Positions 9,990 to 20,597 of a DNA stretch of 64,000 nt are shown here, piece by piece. The DNA lies in NCBI RefSeq assembly GCF_033807575.1, contig NC_084725.1, positions 12,559,001-12,623,000 on the forward strand, read 5' to 3'. How positions within the stretch are numbered: position 1 is the first letter of the stretch; each line of letters starts with the position of its first letter. Both the position numbers and the translations under genes were made by a program. The notes beneath the pieces were generated by a model. That model searched no databases and was not told the DNA's origin. It saw nothing but the letters and a program-made list of their open reading frames with translations. This DNA comes from Cydia pomonella (Eukaryota > Arthropoda > Insecta > Lepidoptera > Tortricidae).

Positions 9990-10628
9990 AGGGTTCCGTA
10001 GTCAACTAGGAACCCTTGGCTTATAGTTTCGCCATGTCTGTCTGTCTGTCTGTCCAAGGCTTTGCTCCGTGGTCGTTAGTGCTAGAAAGCTGAAATTTGG
10101 CATGGATATATAAATCAATAAAGCCGACAAAGTCGTACAATAAAATCTAAAAATTTAATTTTTTTTAGGGTACCTCCCCTACACGTAAAGTGGGGGTGAA
10201 CATTTTTTTATAGCTTCCACCCTACAGTGTGGGATATCGTTGGTAAGGTCTTTCAAAACTAATAGGGTCTTCAACAAACATTTCTTGATAAAGTGAATAT
10301 ATGGAGATAATTGCTCCGAAAGAAAAAAAAAATGTGTCCCCCCCCCCTCCCTCTAACTTTTGAACCATAGGTCCAAAAAATATGAAAAAAATCTTGGAAG
10401 TAGAGCTTAAGAAAGACATTAAATGAAAACTATAGCGGATATGATCAGTTTAGCTGTTTTTGAGTTATCGCAAAGTTTCCCCTTCATAGTAAAAAGACGT
10501 ACACCCACAGTTCATCCCTGGTTAACTATCTACCATACTTTAAGCTCCAGTTTAGCTTATTGTGACGGAAGAGTAACTACGGAACCCTACTTTGAGCATG
10601 GCCCGACTTGCTCTTGGCCGGTTTTTTT
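9990..10628 (+). repeat. GGT-family dispersed repeat, subfamily variant
   Basis: It starts TAGGGTTCCGTAGTCAAC, contains CTGTCTGTCTGTCTGTCC and a C-run near 10337, and ends CGGAACCCTAC ... CTTGGCCGG plus a T-run. The interior (CAAGGCTTTGCTCCGTGGTC) differs from the 1.6-kb copy, so subfamilies exist. Confidence 0.8.
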
Positions 10629-10636
10629 ACTTAATT

Positions 10637-10822
10637 ATGAGGACATTCTTACACATATTGACTGAGTCCCACGGTAAGCTCAAGAAAGCAGACAACGATA
10701 ATAATATATAAATACTTAAATACATAGAAAACATCCATTACTAAAGTACAAATATCTGTGCTCATTACACAGATAAATTCCCTTACTGGGATTCGAAGCC
10801 ACTAAGCCAGACTGGCCGTCCG
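10637..10822 (-). mobile_element. SINE-A, partial
   Basis: Minus-strand SINE-A body and part of the B box (GGATTCGAAGCC on plus); the A-box end is truncated. Confidence 0.8.
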
Positions 10823-10927
10823 TTGTTTTGACGTTTCACATTGACGTAGTTAAGGTTTTTTTCCGTCAGATTTAGAATGAATGGAAATTAATGAAAAAAT
10901 AAAACTTGGGAATGGGAATAGCTAGAT

Positions 10928-11357
10928 TAAGAGGCTGTCAACACCCAATGTCCTTGAAATTGATGTTACTTAAACAGTTTTTTAAGAAAGACTATTTGTT
11001 TTAGTCAAGTAAGAAAAATATATGTTCATATTAATTATATTTGAAAGACCGTGGTCGTACTCGATACACGATTGAACGAAATCGGCTCGATAGAAATAAT
11101 TGCAAAGATTGGTCTTAAAATCACAATTAAACGGTTTTATGTCTTTATTGTTTTGACTTATGGGTCTGCAATTAAAATCACAATTTTAAAACATTTATAT
11201 CTAAACCTTGGTCGAGTTAAACTAATAATCCACTTTTTTTTATTTAAATATTTTCTTATTATTCCCTTGCCCAGGCCCAGTAACATGCGACAGTGCTATC
11301 TCATTTACTCCGATACAAATAGACAGTGTGCGCGCTTTAGGTATTGACAGCCTCTTA
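10928..11357. mobile_element. TTAA-flanked non-autonomous DNA element
   Basis: Ends TTAAGAGGCTGTCAA and TTGACAGCCTCTTAA are inverted, with TTAA outside GAGGCTGTCAA on each side. TTAA duplications are typical of piggyBac-type transposition. The ~430-bp body codes for nothing; the 98-codon frame inside has no family resemblance. A partial copy lies at 8345-8637. Confidence 0.75.
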
Positions 11358-11487
11358 AGTTCCGTATTCTGTACAATAAGCGTAATTTCACCGTATGTCT
11401 TAAAAATCTTTCGCTGAATTACGAAAATGTATGATTTCGGAATTCAACGGAAAAGTACTATTTCTATTCTGTGTTTATTCCGCCCAG

Positions 11488-11620
11488 AGGGCCTATCGTG
11501 AAAATCGAAATTCGTCAATTGCGAGCATTTTTCTCTGTCACTCTAATTACGACTTAGTGAGAGTAAAAGAGAAAGATCCCCGCAATTTACGAATTTCGGT
11601 TTTCGCGGTAGGCCTTCAGA
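11488..11620. mobile_element. Palindromic MITE, CCTACCGCGAAAACC family
   Basis: It runs from GGGCCTATCGTGAAAATCG to CGGTTTTCGCGGTAGGCC. The centre carries AGAGAAAGATCCCCGC and its complement around TCACTCTAATTACG. The 101-codon frame over it is incidental. Confidence 0.85.
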
Positions 11621-11765
11621 ATGAGGAGTTATTCAAACTTATCAAATTTAATCAAAATCTGACGAAAAAAAAACAGTGGCAATCCGGGAGTTCCGACAGA
11701 ATCGAAAACTTGAACAATTACGTGTGTATTTTTTGAATCGTCTGAAAATATGCCAACATGCATGT

Positions 11766-11847
11766 GTATCTATGTACATAGGTACGTACATACACAATAT
11801 ATGTACGTATCTATGTACATAGGTACGTACATACACAATATATGTAC
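11766..11847. repeat. Two tandem copies of a 41-bp unit
   Basis: The unit starting GTATCTATGTACATAGG repeats at 11766 and 11807, and is itself rich in alternating GTAC/TACA. Both incidental frames here (each strand) come from this repeat. Confidence 0.85.
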
Positions 11848-11949
11848 ATATTCATACAGAGGTGTCGAGTACGGTAACGGTGACAGTGTCGCGAATTCAA
11901 TGGTTTTACCCATCTCAAAAAATGCCCAAATGATTAATTTTATATAAAG

Positions 11950-12385
11950 GAATCGAAATTAACTGATGTCTCTTTCTAACAAGTAGAGTTGAATAAAGAT
12001 TGTTTCGTTACAGAAGCCGTAGGTACTCATGCCAGCAACGTAATACCTATAATTACGTATAATGTAATGTATTTTGGATAGGTATGTATTTTTATATACT
12101 GTGAGTAAAACATTTATAAAACGAGCCCAACTTCGGTTTTATTACAAATAAAACCTAATCTAAACCGGTTCGGTTGGTGGTCCATATATATAACAATCCA
12201 CGAAATAAAAACAATAGTTTGAGACCTCATTCACCGATAATTGGCTATACCTACATACACATAAGCTACCTGCACAAGAAAAAAAGAAGACCCCGCCATA
12301 CTTAAGCTTGTGTGTCAAAGTTTCATACTTTTAATAATAAAATAAAATAACGATGGGCCTTCTTTACACATATCCTCCTAAATTA
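11950..12385. other. AT-rich stretch upstream of the candidate exon
   Basis: No recognised repeat. If the frame at 12390 is a real first coding exon, part of this would be its 5' UTR or promoter, but I see no convincing TATA/initiator pair. Confidence 0.4.
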
Positions 12386-12389
12386 ATAA

Positions 12390-12596
12390 ATGCCGAAATC
12401 GTGTGAGAAAAATCATACATCGAGTGTCATGACAAACCAAAATCACGATCTTGCTCAAAACACACATGTAGCAGAGACCGTTGTGCAACATCTGACTCAT
12501 CGTAACATTACGACACTGCCTTACAGGGATCATGTTTATGGCACTCCTGTGGGTGGCCACGTGCACAGAATACCATCCTTAGCCGCAAGGGAACTA
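12390..12596 (+). CDS. Candidate host coding exon (69 codons)
   Basis: The frame starts MPKSCEKNHTSSVMTNQ and runs to RIPSLAAREL, followed at once by GTAAGTAT, a near-ideal splice donor at 12597. The exon would end in phase 0. Unlike nearly every other frame here it overlaps no repeat I recognise, and the peptide is polar and not of low complexity. I see no known domain or signal peptide. The frame also reads through the donor to a stop at 12684, so it could be a chance open frame. I assign no function. Confidence 0.3.
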
Positions 12597-12844
12597 GTAA
12601 GTATAAATAACGGTGAAGAATTAGGTACGAAGAAAATAGTGCTGGCAATTAGTGTAATTCCTAAGCTGTTGTTAGCAGGGATTTGATAGCCCATACGGTG
12701 CAAGTGTTATTTTGTCTGGGCAATCAAAATCGTTGCCAATTTATCTTGGTCTGACTCAGCATGAGGTCTTTCGATCTCGCAGTGAAAGTGTTAAAATATT
12801 AACCTTTGCGTGGGACGAAGTAAGTTTGGACTAATGTTACAGAG

Positions 12845-13011
12845 CCGCTAGTGCACATTTATTCGATTTCGTGACGTGATGTACGCGTCTGAGTTAAGTC
12901 TCATTTTGTATGGGACTTAGAAACAGCGCGCCTAAAATCCCTTACAAAATGAGACTTAACACAAACGCGTACGTCACGTTACGCCATCGAATAAATTTAC
13001 ACTAGGGGTAC
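12845..13011. mobile_element. Palindromic MITE, TACCCCTAGTG family, copy 2
   Basis: The right end is intact (AAATTTACACTAGGGGTA); the left end is eroded (GCTAGTGCACATTTATTCGA). The body keeps the inverted GTTAAGTCTCATTTTGTA arms. Confidence 0.85.
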
Positions 13012-13097
13012 AGGACTGTTTTTTTTTTCGCAAAAGTACCTCCTAAAGATAAAGATTACTATTATTCAAGTGCCTATATTACAATGCTCATACTCAT

Positions 13098-13215
13098 TTC
13101 CTCAAAGGTTAACTGGAAGAGATCCCATACAGGGATAAGTTCGCCTTTGTAGTATTTAATTTACTCTGTAACTGTGTTTTTCGTGTTTTTATTTCTATGT
13201 ACAATAAAGTATATA
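13098..13215 (+). repeat. LINE 3' end (RTE-like tail)
   Basis: The tail pattern AGGTTAACTGGAAGAGATCC, GGGATAAGTTCGCCTTTGT, and TACAATAAAGTA is related to the one at 17911-18056. Only the non-coding 3' end remains. Confidence 0.7.
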
Positions 13216-13385
13216 CATACAATGCGCTTATAAACGTCAAATAAAGCTACACCGGCTCTAACCCTACACCTCTGACCCGAGAAGATTTAAACCCCCCTTC
13301 AATATGGACCGGTAAGAAACTCGGCGGGACACATATGTTCAAAACATTACATCTTATAATTAACATGCATTAAGAAAAAAAAATA
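13216..13385 (-). repeat. LINE 3' UTR fragment, copy 1
   Basis: Shared with 17463-17700: CAAATAAAGCTACACCGGCT, CTGACCCGAGAAGATTTAAA, and AAGAAACTCGGCGGGACACA. The polyadenylation-like end lies at the left, so it is a minus-strand insertion. Confidence 0.7.
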
Positions 13386-13589
13386 CAATTTAGATTACTG
13401 TAGAAATCACGCAATTACGTACAGATGGATGAGATGAATTAACTGCATAATTATTCCTCGTGTTTCAAGTCATTAAAAAAAAAACAAAGTCACAGGCGTT
13501 ATAAAAATGAATGACATCACATTTTTACCAAAACAAGCTTTGTAGTTTTAACACAAAGTATGCTACTACTACATATTTGGTTGGCGCGA

Positions 13590-13795
13590 TGACCCAAAAT
13601 GAGTCTTGGCCTCCAACACAACAGGCCGCCATTTTGCTCGATCCTCACCAAATTCACGCCAGCTTTCGCCGACGCCGAGCTCACAGAGAATACCTCCACT
13701 CCCGCCCAACGATATTTAGGATGACCAGGACGGCGTCCAGTTGGTCGACCCAAGTATGCTCTTTTGACTGCAAATAATAAGCAGCAAAATGGCAT
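13590..13795 (-). pseudogene. LINE ORF C-terminal relic
   Basis: The minus peptide AVKRAYLGRPTGRRPGHPKY is followed, after a frameshift, by ELGVGESWREFGEDRAKWRP and EAKTHFGSSRQPN. The order (RAYLGRP..GRRP, then RYRW, WREVAQDRAKWRSLV) matches LINE C-termini also seen at 30.1 and 49.2 kb. The frame shift makes it non-functional. Confidence 0.7.
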
Positions 13796-13906
13796 GTATC
13801 ATACACGACATTAAAGCAATAATTACAAGTATAAAAAACGTGTCATATGTAAGAGTCCGCCTTATAAAATTTAAAAAACTTATAAAAATATGGTTGCATG
13901 CAGTAG

Positions 13907-14050
13907 CTGTCCCCACACTAGCGTCTCCCGAGCGTCGGCGTCTAGTCAACTCTGTGGCTGCTGCTCGACGCAACGTTGGTGCAACTGCGCAGCGACGCCA
14001 TTTTCTATAGCGCTGACTAAATGCCGACGCTCAAATGACGCTAGTGTAGG
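13907..14050. mobile_element. Palindromic MITE (CACACTAGCGTC ends)
   Basis: Ends CACACTAGCGTCTCCCGAGC and GCTCAAATGACGCTAGTGTA are inverted. GTCGGCGTC/GCCGACGC follow inward, and AACGTTGG lies near the centre. Overlapping frames on both strands are incidental. Confidence 0.75.
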
Positions 14051-14135
14051 GTCTCAAAATATTACTTGCCAAATTTCATAGTTCTAGGTCAGCGGGAAGT
14101 ACCCTATAAATATTGATTCGCTTGAGAAGAAATAT

Positions 14136-14375
14136 AGATACGTTTACAGTACATATGGTGCTACTTTCCCGCACGCGTGCGGGAATGAGCACTTTCCGTC
14201 CATATGTCAAAACTTTAAAGAGCCATATGTACTGTAAAACGTTACACGATACACGTGCGAATAGGTAATTCGCAATGCGTGTCGACTTAAAACACTCCCT
14301 TCGGTAGTGTTTTAATTTATCACCTCTCGTTGCGAATTTACTATTTTCTGCACTTGTATCGTAATAGTACATTAC
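14136..14375. mobile_element. Palindromic repeat with ACAGTACATATGG ends
   Basis: The sub-block 14136-14245 is an inverted repeat (TTTACAGTACATATGG / CCATATGTACTGTAAAA) around the perfect palindrome CCCGCACGCGTGCGGG. A second hairpin (AAAACACT / AGTGTTTT) and GCGAATAGGTAATTCGC follow. I recognise this composite as a repeated lepidopteran sequence. Confidence 0.65.
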
Positions 14376-14379
14376 TAGT

Positions 14380-15085
14380 ACATAGAAGATTTTTCACAGC
14401 TTGTATTATAGAGTTAAGTATATGGTTTTAATTTGAACTTGATACCTCAACGCCCTCTCGAGATAAAGGGCCTTGATATACAGAAAAACGGACGGACGGA
14501 TGAATGGGCGGACAAAAATGTGATCCTGTAAGGGCCCGATTTTTCCTTTCTTCCGTCGGTCCCTCAATGCTGAGGATCCTGACATCATGTCCTGTTGAAA
14601 ACCAGATTCCTTCATAGGGTTCTATTCCTCGCCTCGTGCAGTTTTAGTTGGAAATTGAGGGATCCTTTTGAGGTACGGAATCCTAATTATTATTTTAAAA
14701 GTTTCCGCGACCTATATACGTATGGAAAGTTCAGCCGCTGACATTTTCCTCAAGTTCAATGACCCTCCGTAAAGCCGGCCTCACACGCCCTAATCCTAAA
14801 AAATCCCTTTCACACGTTCGGACTTATGCGGTGAAAAAACGCCTGTGGTGTGGTTGGGAACGACATGCCTTAAGCGACAAAGTTGTTAGTTACAAAAACG
14901 TGTGATATCACTTCAAAAATTACCGGTCAATTTATGTGAAGGTACTATGCTACTTATTTATATTTTCTTGAGTCTTTTATAAGGATTCTTTACTTGATTA
15001 AAAACATTAAAAACCGCCTACGTATCATTATGGCAAAAAAACAATTTTATGCCAAAATGCATGAATGAAGATTTGGTATACCGAA
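14380..15085. other. Unassigned stretch
   Basis: Short GGACGGACGGATGAATGGGC run at ~14490. No recognised element or coding region. Confidence 0.45.
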
Positions 15086-15089
15086 CTAT

Positions 15090-15606
15090 AATTGCGTACT
15101 TTTCATGTATGGGCTCCCAACTCAACTATAATATTCATTTCGATACGCTGTAGTCAGAGAACATTTTATTACCAATTAAGTATTTGGCACCGCGCTCCCA
15201 TAGAAAAGACTAAACGTGCGCTGGGTGCAGGTTTATATCTTTTGTACTACATTTTTGTCTACTGAGAGACTTTTTTTTTACGTCGACGGTGGCAAACAAG
15301 CATACGGCCCGCCTGATGGTAAGCAGTCACCGCAGCCTATGGACGCCTGCAACTCCAGAGGTGTTACGAGTACATGCGCGTTGCCGACCCTAAAACTACT
15401 ACTACACTATACTTTCAAATGTTCATTAATTCATTTAGGTTGTATAGTAAAAAAAGTTTTAGATGATTCATAGAAAAAGCTTAGCATTGTATACAATAGT
15501 GATATAATCAAGCTTTTCAATTTCGTACCTTAATTAGGCAACTCGGCAAGCTTCGTTGCCTTAACACGGTAATCGACTGAAAAGATCTCTATTATATCAC
15601 GATTGT
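15090..15606. mobile_element. Second copy of the 4.9-5.3 kb element, inverted and interrupted
   Basis: Read in reverse it gives the palindromic head (15488-15606), the AT-rich middle (TTTTTCTATGAATCATCTAA) and the end block (AGTCTTTTCTATGGGAGCGC ... CGTATCGAAATGAATATTAT) in the same order as 4930-5275. A LINE-D tail at 15268-15395 splits the middle. Confidence 0.65.
15268..15395 (-). repeat. LINE-D tail inserted in an older element
   Basis: T-run, then CGGTGGCAAACAAGCATACG through GCGCGTTGCCGACCCTAAA. It interrupts the element that is uninterrupted at 4930-5275. Confidence 0.85.
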
Positions 15607-15609
15607 ATA

Positions 15610-16365
15610 AAATACTAATTAATATGAATGGTTTATATCACAGCATTAAATTTCAGAGACGGCTGTACCATTTTGTAATTAGTGTACGAAAATAAAGGTA
15701 CGCTAAGATAATTCACACGGACACAAACCCGCACAAAATATACGGACGGTCCGGTACCACATAAATCCGGTAAACTAGCTGCCGCGCCGAGGGACCGGTG
15801 ACAAATATCCCGAGAATCCGGGATTCGGTTTATATGTTTGGATTTGGAGTGTAATGATCATTTAATTTATTTGTTTTTGAAGGTTAGAAGAGCCTTAAAT
15901 TGTTCAAATTTGCTCTTAAGAATAAAGGGTTCAGACGGCGAACTCGCATGCGATTTTAGTGACATTGCGGACTATTGAGGTTACATCCATTTCGGCCGAT
16001 CGCTCAAATACCGCAATGTAATGAAACTCTCATATAAATTCTCGCACCCTCTAAATAAGCCCAAAATTTTCAAAAAATCAAACATTTATTTTATTTTATT
16101 TAGAAAACAAACAGCCTTTTACAAATATATCTAAAGTAAATGAACTAAAAATAAGCCTAAAGCTTCCTACGTTACTAAGAAAACTATTACATATAAATGT
16201 AAATTACGCAATTATAAATTACCGGTTTAGTTGTGTACTACATGCAAGTAAAGTAACAAAACATACAAAATTATGTAAAATATGTCTGAAACCAAACATA
16301 TATCTTAATCCCTATTTATGTACATGTAGTGAAAGTCCCGACAAAAAGGGGTGTTATAATGTACC
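15610..16365. other. Unassigned AT-rich stretch
   Basis: No frame, RNA gene or element boundary that I can support. Confidence 0.5.
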
Positions 16366-16368
16366 TAC

Positions 16369-16514
16369 CAGTGTTGGCCGAACGTTAATTAGAATTGAAA
16401 ATATTGAAAATAAACTATTCAAAATTGAACCGTAATCTGTAACCGTCCGTTACGGTTTACGGTTCAATTTGTAATGGGTAATTTTCAATTCTAATTCACG
16501 TTCGGCCAACACTG
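16369..16514. mobile_element. Palindromic MITE, CAGTGTTGGCCGAACGTT family, copy 1
   Basis: Ends CAGTGTTGGCCGAACGTTAA and its complement are nearly exact. The interior folds on GAACCGTAA...CCGTCCGTTACGG. It is the intact reference for copies at 18640 and 20357. Confidence 0.9.
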
Positions 16515-16519
16515 GTACC

Positions 16520-17015
16520 CGCCTACTAAAGGGGCCCATTGATTACCAGTTCGCCGGACGATATCGGCCTGTCAGTAATTCACGATTGTCAGCTTTTGCG
16601 AATCACTGACAAAGCCCCTTAAGACTGACTGAAACAAAAGACAAATAAGAATGTTTCCGAGAAATTACGATGGGAAAGGATTATTCACTATCATATGAAA
16701 GACATATATGAGCAATACACATTTATATAGCTAACTCGTTCGCGTCTTTCCTGTAGACATCGCAAATTAAAGGGAATCTTTTACGCGGTACCTTTACAGG
16801 CGGAATTCATTTTTTCAGTACTTGAGACTGAAATAAGAAAAACGGGATTCTATGTACCAGAGTCGTTAACTTTTAATGTAATTGTTTACAGAAGTGACCT
16901 TTTCTAAAATGTGTTTGACCCACATGACCGATTACTGATTAAATTACGGTTTAAGTTTAAACATGCAATAAATAATTTTCATGTGTTACGAGTATGCATA
17001 TTTTCTGAAAAAAAA
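16520..17015. other. Unassigned stretch
   Basis: No supported feature. Confidence 0.5.
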
Positions 17016-17340
17016 GCGCTGGTGGCCTAGCGGTAAGAGCATGTGACTTTCAATCCGGAGGTCGCAAGTTCAAACCCCGGCTCGTACCAATGAGTTTTTC
17101 GGAACTTATGTACGAAATATCATTTGATATTTACCCGTCGCTATTCGGTAAAGGAAAACATCTTGAGGAAACCGGACTAATCCCAACAAGACCTAGTTTA
17201 CCCTCTGGGTTGGAAGGTCAGATGGCAGTCGCTTTCGTAAAAACTAGTGCCTACGCCAAATCTTGGGATTAATTGTAAAGCGGACCCCAGGCTCCCATGA
17301 GCCGTGGCAAAATGCTGGTACAACGCGAGGAAGAAAAAGA
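17016..17340 (+). mobile_element. SINE-B, near full-length
   Basis: The tRNA-derived head has A box TGGCCTAGCGGTAAGAGC and B box GGTCGCAAGTTCAAACCCC. It is followed by the body CATCTTGAGGAAACCGGAC, GGTTGGAAGGTCAGATGGCA and GAGCCGTGGCAAAATGC. Open frames inside are SINE sequence. Confidence 0.9.
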
Positions 17341-17462
17341 ACATGCATATTTTCACGTTTATGCACGATTCCTCAACATTTATCCTCAAGTGCAAATCTG
17401 AATGATTTTCAAGTAATGGCATGTTCGTTTCTAAACCACCTATAGTTTTTTTATCAGCCTAA

Positions 17463-17700
17463 TAAGTTTAAGATAAGATAAGATAAAGATAGTTTACTTT
17501 TAAGTAGGCATATTACAATGCGCTTATGAATGTCAAATAAAGCTACACCGGCTGTAACCCTACATCTCTGACCCGAGAAGATTTAAATCCCCCCTCTATT
17601 GGAGGAGGGTATCCCAATATGGACCGGCAAGAAACTCCGCGGGACACATCTTTTCAAAACATTACATTTTATAATTAACATGCATTAAGAAAAAATACGT
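17463..17700 (-). repeat. LINE 3' UTR fragment, copy 2
   Basis: Same family as 13216-13385. The left end is an AAGATAAGATAAGATAAAG run: on the minus strand a TTATC-repeat tail, as expected at a LINE 3' end. Confidence 0.75.
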
Positions 17701-17910
17701 TTGGGCTATAGTCCCCACGCTGGGTTTTGCTGCTTGTTTCTTTTGGAATAAGTTCAGCTGGTACATTTTGTATTAAAGTTATACTTTTTTGTTTCAGAAT
17801 GTCCGAGATGTGTAACGGAAAGTTTCAGTAAGTTTCAAATCCTTAAAATCAATGAGTTTTCTCACTTAAATATTAATTTTAAGTAATGCTATGCTTTTTA
17901 TTGTCTCCGA

Positions 17911-18056
17911 TACCCAAAGGTTGTCTGGAAGAGATCGCTCTTAAGCGATAAGACCGCCTGTTGTTATCTCTATCAAATTGTCTTTGTTTGTTTCTGTACA
18001 TTTATTGTCAACTATGAGAGGTGTTCAATAAAGAGTATTGTATTGTATTGTATTGT
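17911..18056 (+). repeat. LINE 3' end (RTE-like) with TATTG tail
   Basis: AAGGTTGTCTGGAAGAGATC, TTAAGCGATAAGACCGCC, and a terminal repeated GTATT tract after AATAAAG. Known to me as an RTE-type LINE 3' UTR in moths. Confidence 0.75.
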
Positions 18057-18070
18057 GATGCTCATGTCTA

Positions 18071-18606
18071 AAGGTGACCTTCGAGTGTCAACTGCTGCCG
18101 AACAACAGCCGCGATTGTGACGTTCATTAAGTCACTCTTTTAAGACGAAAGTGGAGGACCCGCGCGAAATCACCTTTAAATACAATCGTAATCCCCATTT
18201 TCCTCTCTGGACATTAACATTGTTGAAAATATTTTGACACATTTTATTGTATGGCAACCACAACTCTGCCCCTACGCTTGATATATTTTGAATTTTTAAT
18301 TATTATAGGTGTTAAAAGCATTTAAAATTTTGTAAGAAATCTATTTTTTGCTCCTCCGTTTTATAATAATAAAAAAAATCGAAAAAAGTCAAAAGTCGAG
18401 GCATAGCTGTGGTTAATAAACATCAAATTATGTAACAATATTTTCTAAAATGTCAATATCCAGAGAGGAAAATGGGGACTACGTTTGTATACTTTGTATG
18501 GAGAATCGGCCGTCCTCTTTCCTCTTACGTAATTAAGGAAATTGACACAGCGGCGGCAACAATCACGCCGTAACAGTCATGCAGCTGACACTTGAACGTC
18601 ACCTTT
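18071..18606. mobile_element. Long terminal-inverted-repeat element
   Basis: Outer ends AAGGTGACCTTCGAGTGTCA and TGACACTTGAACGTCACCTT are inverted. An inner pair (ATCCCCATTTTCCTCTCTGG-like / CCAGAGAGGAAAATGGGGAC) is inverted as well. About 535 bp, non-coding. A loose inner fragment recurs near 31268. Confidence 0.75.
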
Positions 18607-18639
18607 ACGGCTTGACGCAACGCCTGCGACTCCCACAGT

Positions 18640-18780
18640 CAGTGTTGGCCGAACGTTAATCAGAATTGAAAATATTGAAAACTAACCATTACAAATTGAA
18701 CCGTAAACTATAACCGTCCGTTACGGTGTGCGGTTCAATTTTTAATGGTTAATTTTCAAGATTTTCAATTCCGATTATTA
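18640..18780. mobile_element. Palindromic MITE, CAGTGTTGGCCGAACGTT family, right end lost
   Basis: Left end and centre match 16369-16514. The final AACGTTCGGCCAACACTG is missing. Confidence 0.85.
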
Positions 18781-18898
18781 TAAATATATCTAATTGCTCT
18801 AAGTATAAAATGGTGGAGCCTCTTTAACTTTGCTCAACCCGTTACCATCAAGATGTGTCGTTTCTTTGACTTCACCAATACAAGTGAACGAATCTGTA

Positions 18899-19036
18899 CA
18901 GTCACGTCTGAAAATATTTATACGGACAAAGCGCTAAAAATATGTATACACTACCTTAATATGTGGGCATAAAGGTCGTGTATATATATTATTGGCAGTT
19001 TTTCCGTGTCGATATTTTCAGACATGATTGTACCGC
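18899..19036. mobile_element. Palindromic MITE, GTCACGTCTGAAAATAT family, copy 1
   Basis: Left GTCACGTCTGAAAATAT and right ATATTTTCAGACATGAT are inverted. AAAATATGTATACAC faces GTGTATATATATT across the centre. Second copy at 36759-36890. Confidence 0.8.
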
Positions 19037-19477
19037 ACTTTAGCTTCCGCTTACCCCTGCCACTTTCTCAAGAATTGCCAGGTAAGCAATTAATCATTAC
19101 CCATCAACCTGATATTAAACTCAAGTATTTTAAGAATGTTGCCAATTAAAATTCATATTTGCTTTCACTATTTGGTACAATTACTAAAAAATCATGACAT
19201 AACGTTTAAAAAGTTATAAGTTATAGACCCAGCATGGCTACCACGAGTTGGGGTTTCACTGGCTACAACTCGTGGCATGGCTACAGGTACATTGATGTGA
19301 GCATAAGAGAAATGGGGGCAATTTAAAAGCGAATCAATTTGGATTGTGCCCCTCGAGGGGCGCGGAACTGTGTCATACTAACAAATTGACCAATTTCGGT
19401 TACCTACCTCCGAGTTCTATGACCTTTTAGAGAGATCTAAACTGTATGATACACATTGATATAAGGTGTTTTATAAC

Positions 19478-19679
19478 CATACGTCGGGGTTTTCGGTGCG
19501 CGAATGTTTTCTTGTATTTATAACTTTGTCTATTGTAAAATAATTACCAAACTATGAATTAAAAATAGAAGGTAAGCTTCAAATGCGCTTAGAAATATTA
19601 AAATAGTATTGGTTTTTATAGTTTTAACCTGTTTTTTGGCTAGTGTAAAACATTCCCGCACCGAAAACCCCGACGTATG
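19478..19679. mobile_element. MITE with CATACGTCGGGG ends
   Basis: The first ~33 and last ~33 bp are inverted complements (CATACGTCGGGGTTTTCGGT / ACCGAAAACCCCGACGTATG). AT-rich interior, no frame. Confidence 0.85.
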
Positions 19680-19789
19680 TAATTATAACAAATGTTGTTA
19701 TTGCCACTTATTTTGAATCACTCGAATGGTGACTTTTTTCTCTGTGCTGATTTTCTTTTCCGCGCCAATTGTACGTTATTATAAATTGT

Positions 19790-19885
19790 TTGGCCCAATA
19801 GTTGACTGGTAGAGAATGCCTTAGGGCATTAAGTCCACCATTTGTACTTTTTTGCATTGTGCAATAAAGGTTAAATAAATAATAA
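19790..19885 (+). repeat. LINE 3' tail (TTGACTGGTAGAGAATGCC type)
   Basis: TTGACTGGTAGAGAATGCCT, GGCATTAAGTCCACCATTTG, GCAATAAAGG and an AAATAAATAA tail. The reverse complement occurs at 37838-37925. Confidence 0.75.
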
Positions 19886-20310
19886 AATCAACAAAATCAA
19901 AAACGAAAATGGAGAGAAAAAATTTGTAAACCAATTAAAATAATTATTAATATCTAAATACGGGTAACGATTTTTTAAATGAGGCTATTTTCTGAATGTT
20001 ATTGTTACGTAATTTACTTTTCACTGATAATTCAATTATATTCTATTTTATTGACATGTTATATTATTCTTGATTCAATTTATGTAATTAATTAATACGA
20101 TTAGTATTAGAAATGTAAAAATGTAGACTTTAAGAACGTTGCAGTGCCCTTGTAACACCTGTAGGTACTTTATGAACATGATAGCAATAAAGACATGAAT
20201 ATATGTATATACAAAATTTTATTAAAAATTAAAACTACGTTAGTTTAACTGAAACAAAACGCATTATCTTCAAAATATTCTCCTTTGCTTTTGATACACA
20301 AACAGAGACA
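19886..20310. other. AT-rich stretch, nothing recognised
   Basis: No supported feature. Confidence 0.5.
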
Positions 20311-20311
20311 T

Positions 20312-20488
20312 TAGTTAAAATCATTAACAATACGAGTACCATATGTGTCTGACCATCAGTGTTGGCCGAGCGTTAATTAGTGCCAGTTGCACCATCCGCA
20401 CTTGACAGACTGATCAACGTCACCGAACCGGTATGGTGTAGTATAGGTATAGTTATATATGTAGTATGTAGCTGTGAGAAAGGAGACA
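20312..20488 (+). repeat. Left arm of a 177-bp near-perfect inverted duplication
   Basis: Position n pairs with 41086-n. No gaps are needed, and the only mismatch I find is 20474/20612. From left to right the arm contains ~45 bp of flank, the left terminus of the CAGTGTTGGCCG MITE (from 20357) and about 108 bp of a second MITE (GCCAGTTGCACCAT end). Confidence 0.95.
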
Positions 20489-20597
20489 CCTGCCACGCTA
20501 GCCTGTCACGGTCGCCATGAGATGAGATGGTAGAGGGGTAGTCAAGAGAAACACAGGCGCATTTTAGAATGGTCCGTTTACTACTGCTCGCATAAAC
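20489..20597. other. 109-bp spacer between inverted arms
   Basis: Unique sequence. A minus frame spanning 20373-20612 crosses it but is a by-product of the repeat. Confidence 0.8.
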
